From positions 1 to 64,000 of the forward strand of contig JASAMV010007895.1 in assembly GCA_030248065.1 (NCBI GenBank): DNA of 64,000 bases. Direction: 5' to 3'. This DNA is from Rhynchonema sp. JSB1_4. Taxonomy: Eukaryota > Nematoda > Chromadorea > Monhysterida > Xyalidae. Both the position numbers and the translations under genes were made by a program. Every line of letters starts with the position of its first letter. The stretch's first letter is position 1. Shown one piece after another: positions 62,301-64,000 of this stretch. Under the pieces are notes generated by a model. It did not search any database. It had not been told where the DNA came from and was given only the letters and a program-made list of their open reading frames with translations.

Positions 62301-63410
62301 AAATGCCAAAATATGGGTGGAAACTGCATCTAACACAAACCCCTTAATCTTGAATTGAACTAAAGAATATTTCTGCAAATAACCCATCAAACGCCCCGGT
62401 GTGCGATGTCAACACCAACCGTATCTATCATTGGGTGCATGTCGTCCCTCCCACACAGTGAAGTACATTCCATCGGTCATTCCGTCTGGCAGGCCATCAG
62501 GTTGCCCCGAATTCAGTATCTGATCCGACTCGGGCTTCATGTACGCAATGTGCATGTACACGGCCGTGTGTGTACTCGTCCATTCAGTGTCAGGGGGCGG
62601 AGTCAGCCATTTGAAACCGTCACTAGCCGTACTGATCCGGGCCGAGCTGCATGGTAATGACATAGAGTAAACCTTATGGTATTTTGTTTTTAATGGAAAA
62701 AATCAATCAAATAAATGGCAAACATTTCCGCTTCATCAGGCAATGGCAGCACATCTTTCACCGGCACGGACACTGTGGTCTTTTTGCCGCTTTTCTTCAC
62801 CGCATCCGAACCTGTTGATTCGTCCAATATGGATTCGTCAAGGTGATCTGAAGCAAATGTCAACATTTCTTATGATCAAAAATTATTTTAATTTCAACAA
62901 TCAACCTACAAACAAGCGAACCATCAGTCTTTGTTTTCGTTTTCTTCTTCGGACTGCGAGCGAGTGGCCGATGTGCATCAAACATCGGATCATCAACGTT
63001 GTGACCATCAACACGGGCTAATGTTTCATCGTCACTCGGTGACCAGTCCTTGTCCGACTCATCCACGTTCGTTGCGCCCAGGTTGACGATCCTGAAATTG
63101 TGACTCGCTTTCCTTGTTTTCGGTTACATTTAATTTTCGTTTCCTGATTTTAATCGCATCGAATTACTCATACCGCGACCGTCAGAGCGTCATCAAAACG
63201 TGAAACATGACAGCAGGGTCAAAATGCAAACAATGCAGCAGTACGAAGTAACGTTGGACTTTGGAGAAATGAGTTTTCAGGATTTCTGCCTGATCACGTC
63301 CAGGTCCAGACTCAGCCCCGTCTGCGTCTGGTATTTGTGCCCGACCTAGCCATTGTGCCGCAGAGCAAAACCAGAAACAAAACAACAAAATCACTTGACA
63401 GCACCAACAT
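56354..63410 (-). CDS. Unrecognised type I membrane protein, 776 residues (16 exons)
   Basis: I do not recognise this family. Exons are 63346-63410, 62922-63091, 62724-62847, 62420-62646, 61944-62092, 61142-61236, 60833-61031, 60689-60746, 60526-60619, 60306-60466, 59460-59613, 59290-59395, 57880-57992, 57389-57550, 56952-57150 and 56354-56608. All phases close. The protein starts with a signal peptide (hydrophobic core VVLFLVLLCG), then an acidic and lysine-rich linker (residues about 22-120), then a long conserved-looking extracellular part. That part includes KTSVDCAYKVSDDGTS, FYYLDTVHPRYDPEYR, SGSYMYGLPETSEVKR, and NATDEHVQLAIVE. It ends in one transmembrane segment (WLAGLLFIALFIV) with no cytosolic tail. 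Several introns contain transposons. The weakest joins are 61142/61944 and 60833/60746. Confidence 0.7.
57634..57865. mobile_element. hAT element of the CAGTGTAGTTCC family, G/C and T runs
   Basis: CAGTGTAGTTCCTGGTCCGG at the left and ACTACACTG at the right are flanked by a perfect 8-bp duplication GGCCTTGC (57626-57633, 57866-57873). The interior is almost only G, T and C runs. It lies in an intron of the 56354-63410 gene, with its end 14 bases from the splice donor. Confidence 0.9.
58031..59131. repeat. AGGTGCAA array region
   Basis: Spaced copies of TAGGTGCAA and its complement TTGCACCTA occur at 58031-58090 and at 59056-59131. The stretch between them holds a nested hAT element (58431-58822). 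It looks like another word-array element, but I could not fix its ends. It lies in an intron. Confidence 0.55.
58431..58822. mobile_element. hAT element of the CAGTGTAGTTCC family (GTACACTAACCGCC words)
   Basis: The ends CAGTGTAGTTCCTGG and CCAGGAACTACACTG are present, with repeated GTACACTAACCGCCGC inside. The flanking 8-mers GTTATAGT and ATCCTAGT are only partly alike, so this is an older copy or a rearranged one. Confidence 0.8.
59668..60139. mobile_element. hAT element with TGTCGGG arrays
   Basis: The ends TAGGGTTAGAG and CTCTAACCCTA are flanked by a perfect 8-bp duplication TTCGCGGG (59660-59667, 60140-60147). The interior is dominated by GTGTCGGGTGTCGGGT arrays near both ends, partly in the reverse orientation. 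It lies in an intron of the membrane protein gene. A fragment with GTCGGGTGTCGGCACCC occurs near 26843 in VPS11 intron 2. Confidence 0.92.
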
Positions 63411-63597
63411 TTTGGTTCTTTTCGCTGATCTCACGGCACAAACACGTGTTGGTCGGTGGCATACACTTGATCTCGTTGAGGTTGACATTGTCTCGTCAAT
63501 TGGGCTCGGACCGGTGGAAACCTGGAAAGAAAAGCAAACCGGTGGCAAACTTGCCTATCAGTCAGGCCTGGTCGGACGTTGGTCAGGTAACTCTTTA
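63411..63597. other. 5' flank of the membrane protein gene
   Basis: Sequence between the start codon of the 776-residue protein gene and the MITE. No promoter element stands out. Confidence 0.4.
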
Positions 63598-63849
63598 AGG
63601 TGGAGTTATACTTGTCCTCATCCCTCATGTGGACATTTTGTCCGCATGGACAAAACTTTGTATTGATGAGATTTTGCAATTGGTTGGCGCAATAGCTTCG
63701 CAAATAGTAACAGTTGTTGAGCAGGTCTGGGGGAACAACTAGTGTGCTGGTCAAAGCTGAAGTTTCAACAATTGACAAAATACGACGCGAACAAAGATTT
63801 GTCCATGCGGACAAAATGTCCACATGAGGACAAGTATAAAAACTCCACC
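63598..63849. mobile_element. Harbinger-like MITE, family AGGTGGAGTTA (copy 3)
   Basis: The ends AGGTGGAGTTATACTTGTCC and its complement are flanked by TTA (63595-63597, 63850-63852). It is nearly the same as copy 1 (37838-38078), including the ATGTGGACATTTTGTCCGCA arms. It lies about 190 bases upstream of the membrane protein start codon. Confidence 0.92.
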
Positions 63850-64000
63850 TTTACATCGCCCATGCACCGAGATTTTCTGTTGTCACCACTTCGATCATGG
63901 AGCAAAGTTCTTTATTGGCTCTGTGTGGCAACTACTTTTATGTTGGTCAAAAATCACCCAGTGGTAGTGGCACCAAATAAGTGGCGAAAGTACCAGTATT

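Overview
The window is nuclear DNA from an animal, most likely a nematode. Genes are split by many short introns (GT-AG, with acceptors such as TTTCAG). The gene set is plainly metazoan, and two genes point to nematodes: a cuticlin-type ZP-domain protein with a furin site, and a serpentine 7TM receptor of chemoreceptor type. I cannot place the species.

Layout. Six genes run one after another on the minus strand from 1146 to 33082: an unrecognised secreted helical protein; PSMB4 (proteasome beta subunit); SNAPC1 (snRNA gene transcription); ATG7 (autophagy E1 enzyme, 14 exons); VPS11 (HOPS/CORVET subunit, 22 exons); and a SHP2-type tyrosine phosphatase with two SH2 domains. From 33083 to 38428 there is no gene I can support, but there is a dense block of nested non-autonomous DNA transposons. 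Then come a SLC20/PiT phosphate transporter (+), a cuticlin (+), EXOSC3/Rrp40 (-), an unrecognised basic protein (-), a 7TM receptor (+), a small unrecognised gene (-) and a 16-exon gene for an unrecognised type I membrane protein (-). Exon structures were worked out by hand from splice signals, reading phase and remembered family sequences. In every multi-exon model the phases close.

The genes do not form one pathway. ATG7 and VPS11 are neighbours and both serve the autophagy-lysosome route, but this is only suggestive.

The mobile fraction consists of short elements without coding capacity. Several have perfect 8-bp target duplications (hAT type), TA duplications, or TTA/TAA duplications (Harbinger type). 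Their interiors are unusual: arrays of one short word, often arranged as fold-backs.

The most striking unexplained signal is a 10-bp word, TGATGTTTCA (either strand). It occurs 17 times exactly in 64 kb, almost always inside genes, often near splice sites and sometimes within coding sequence. I know of no described element with this word.
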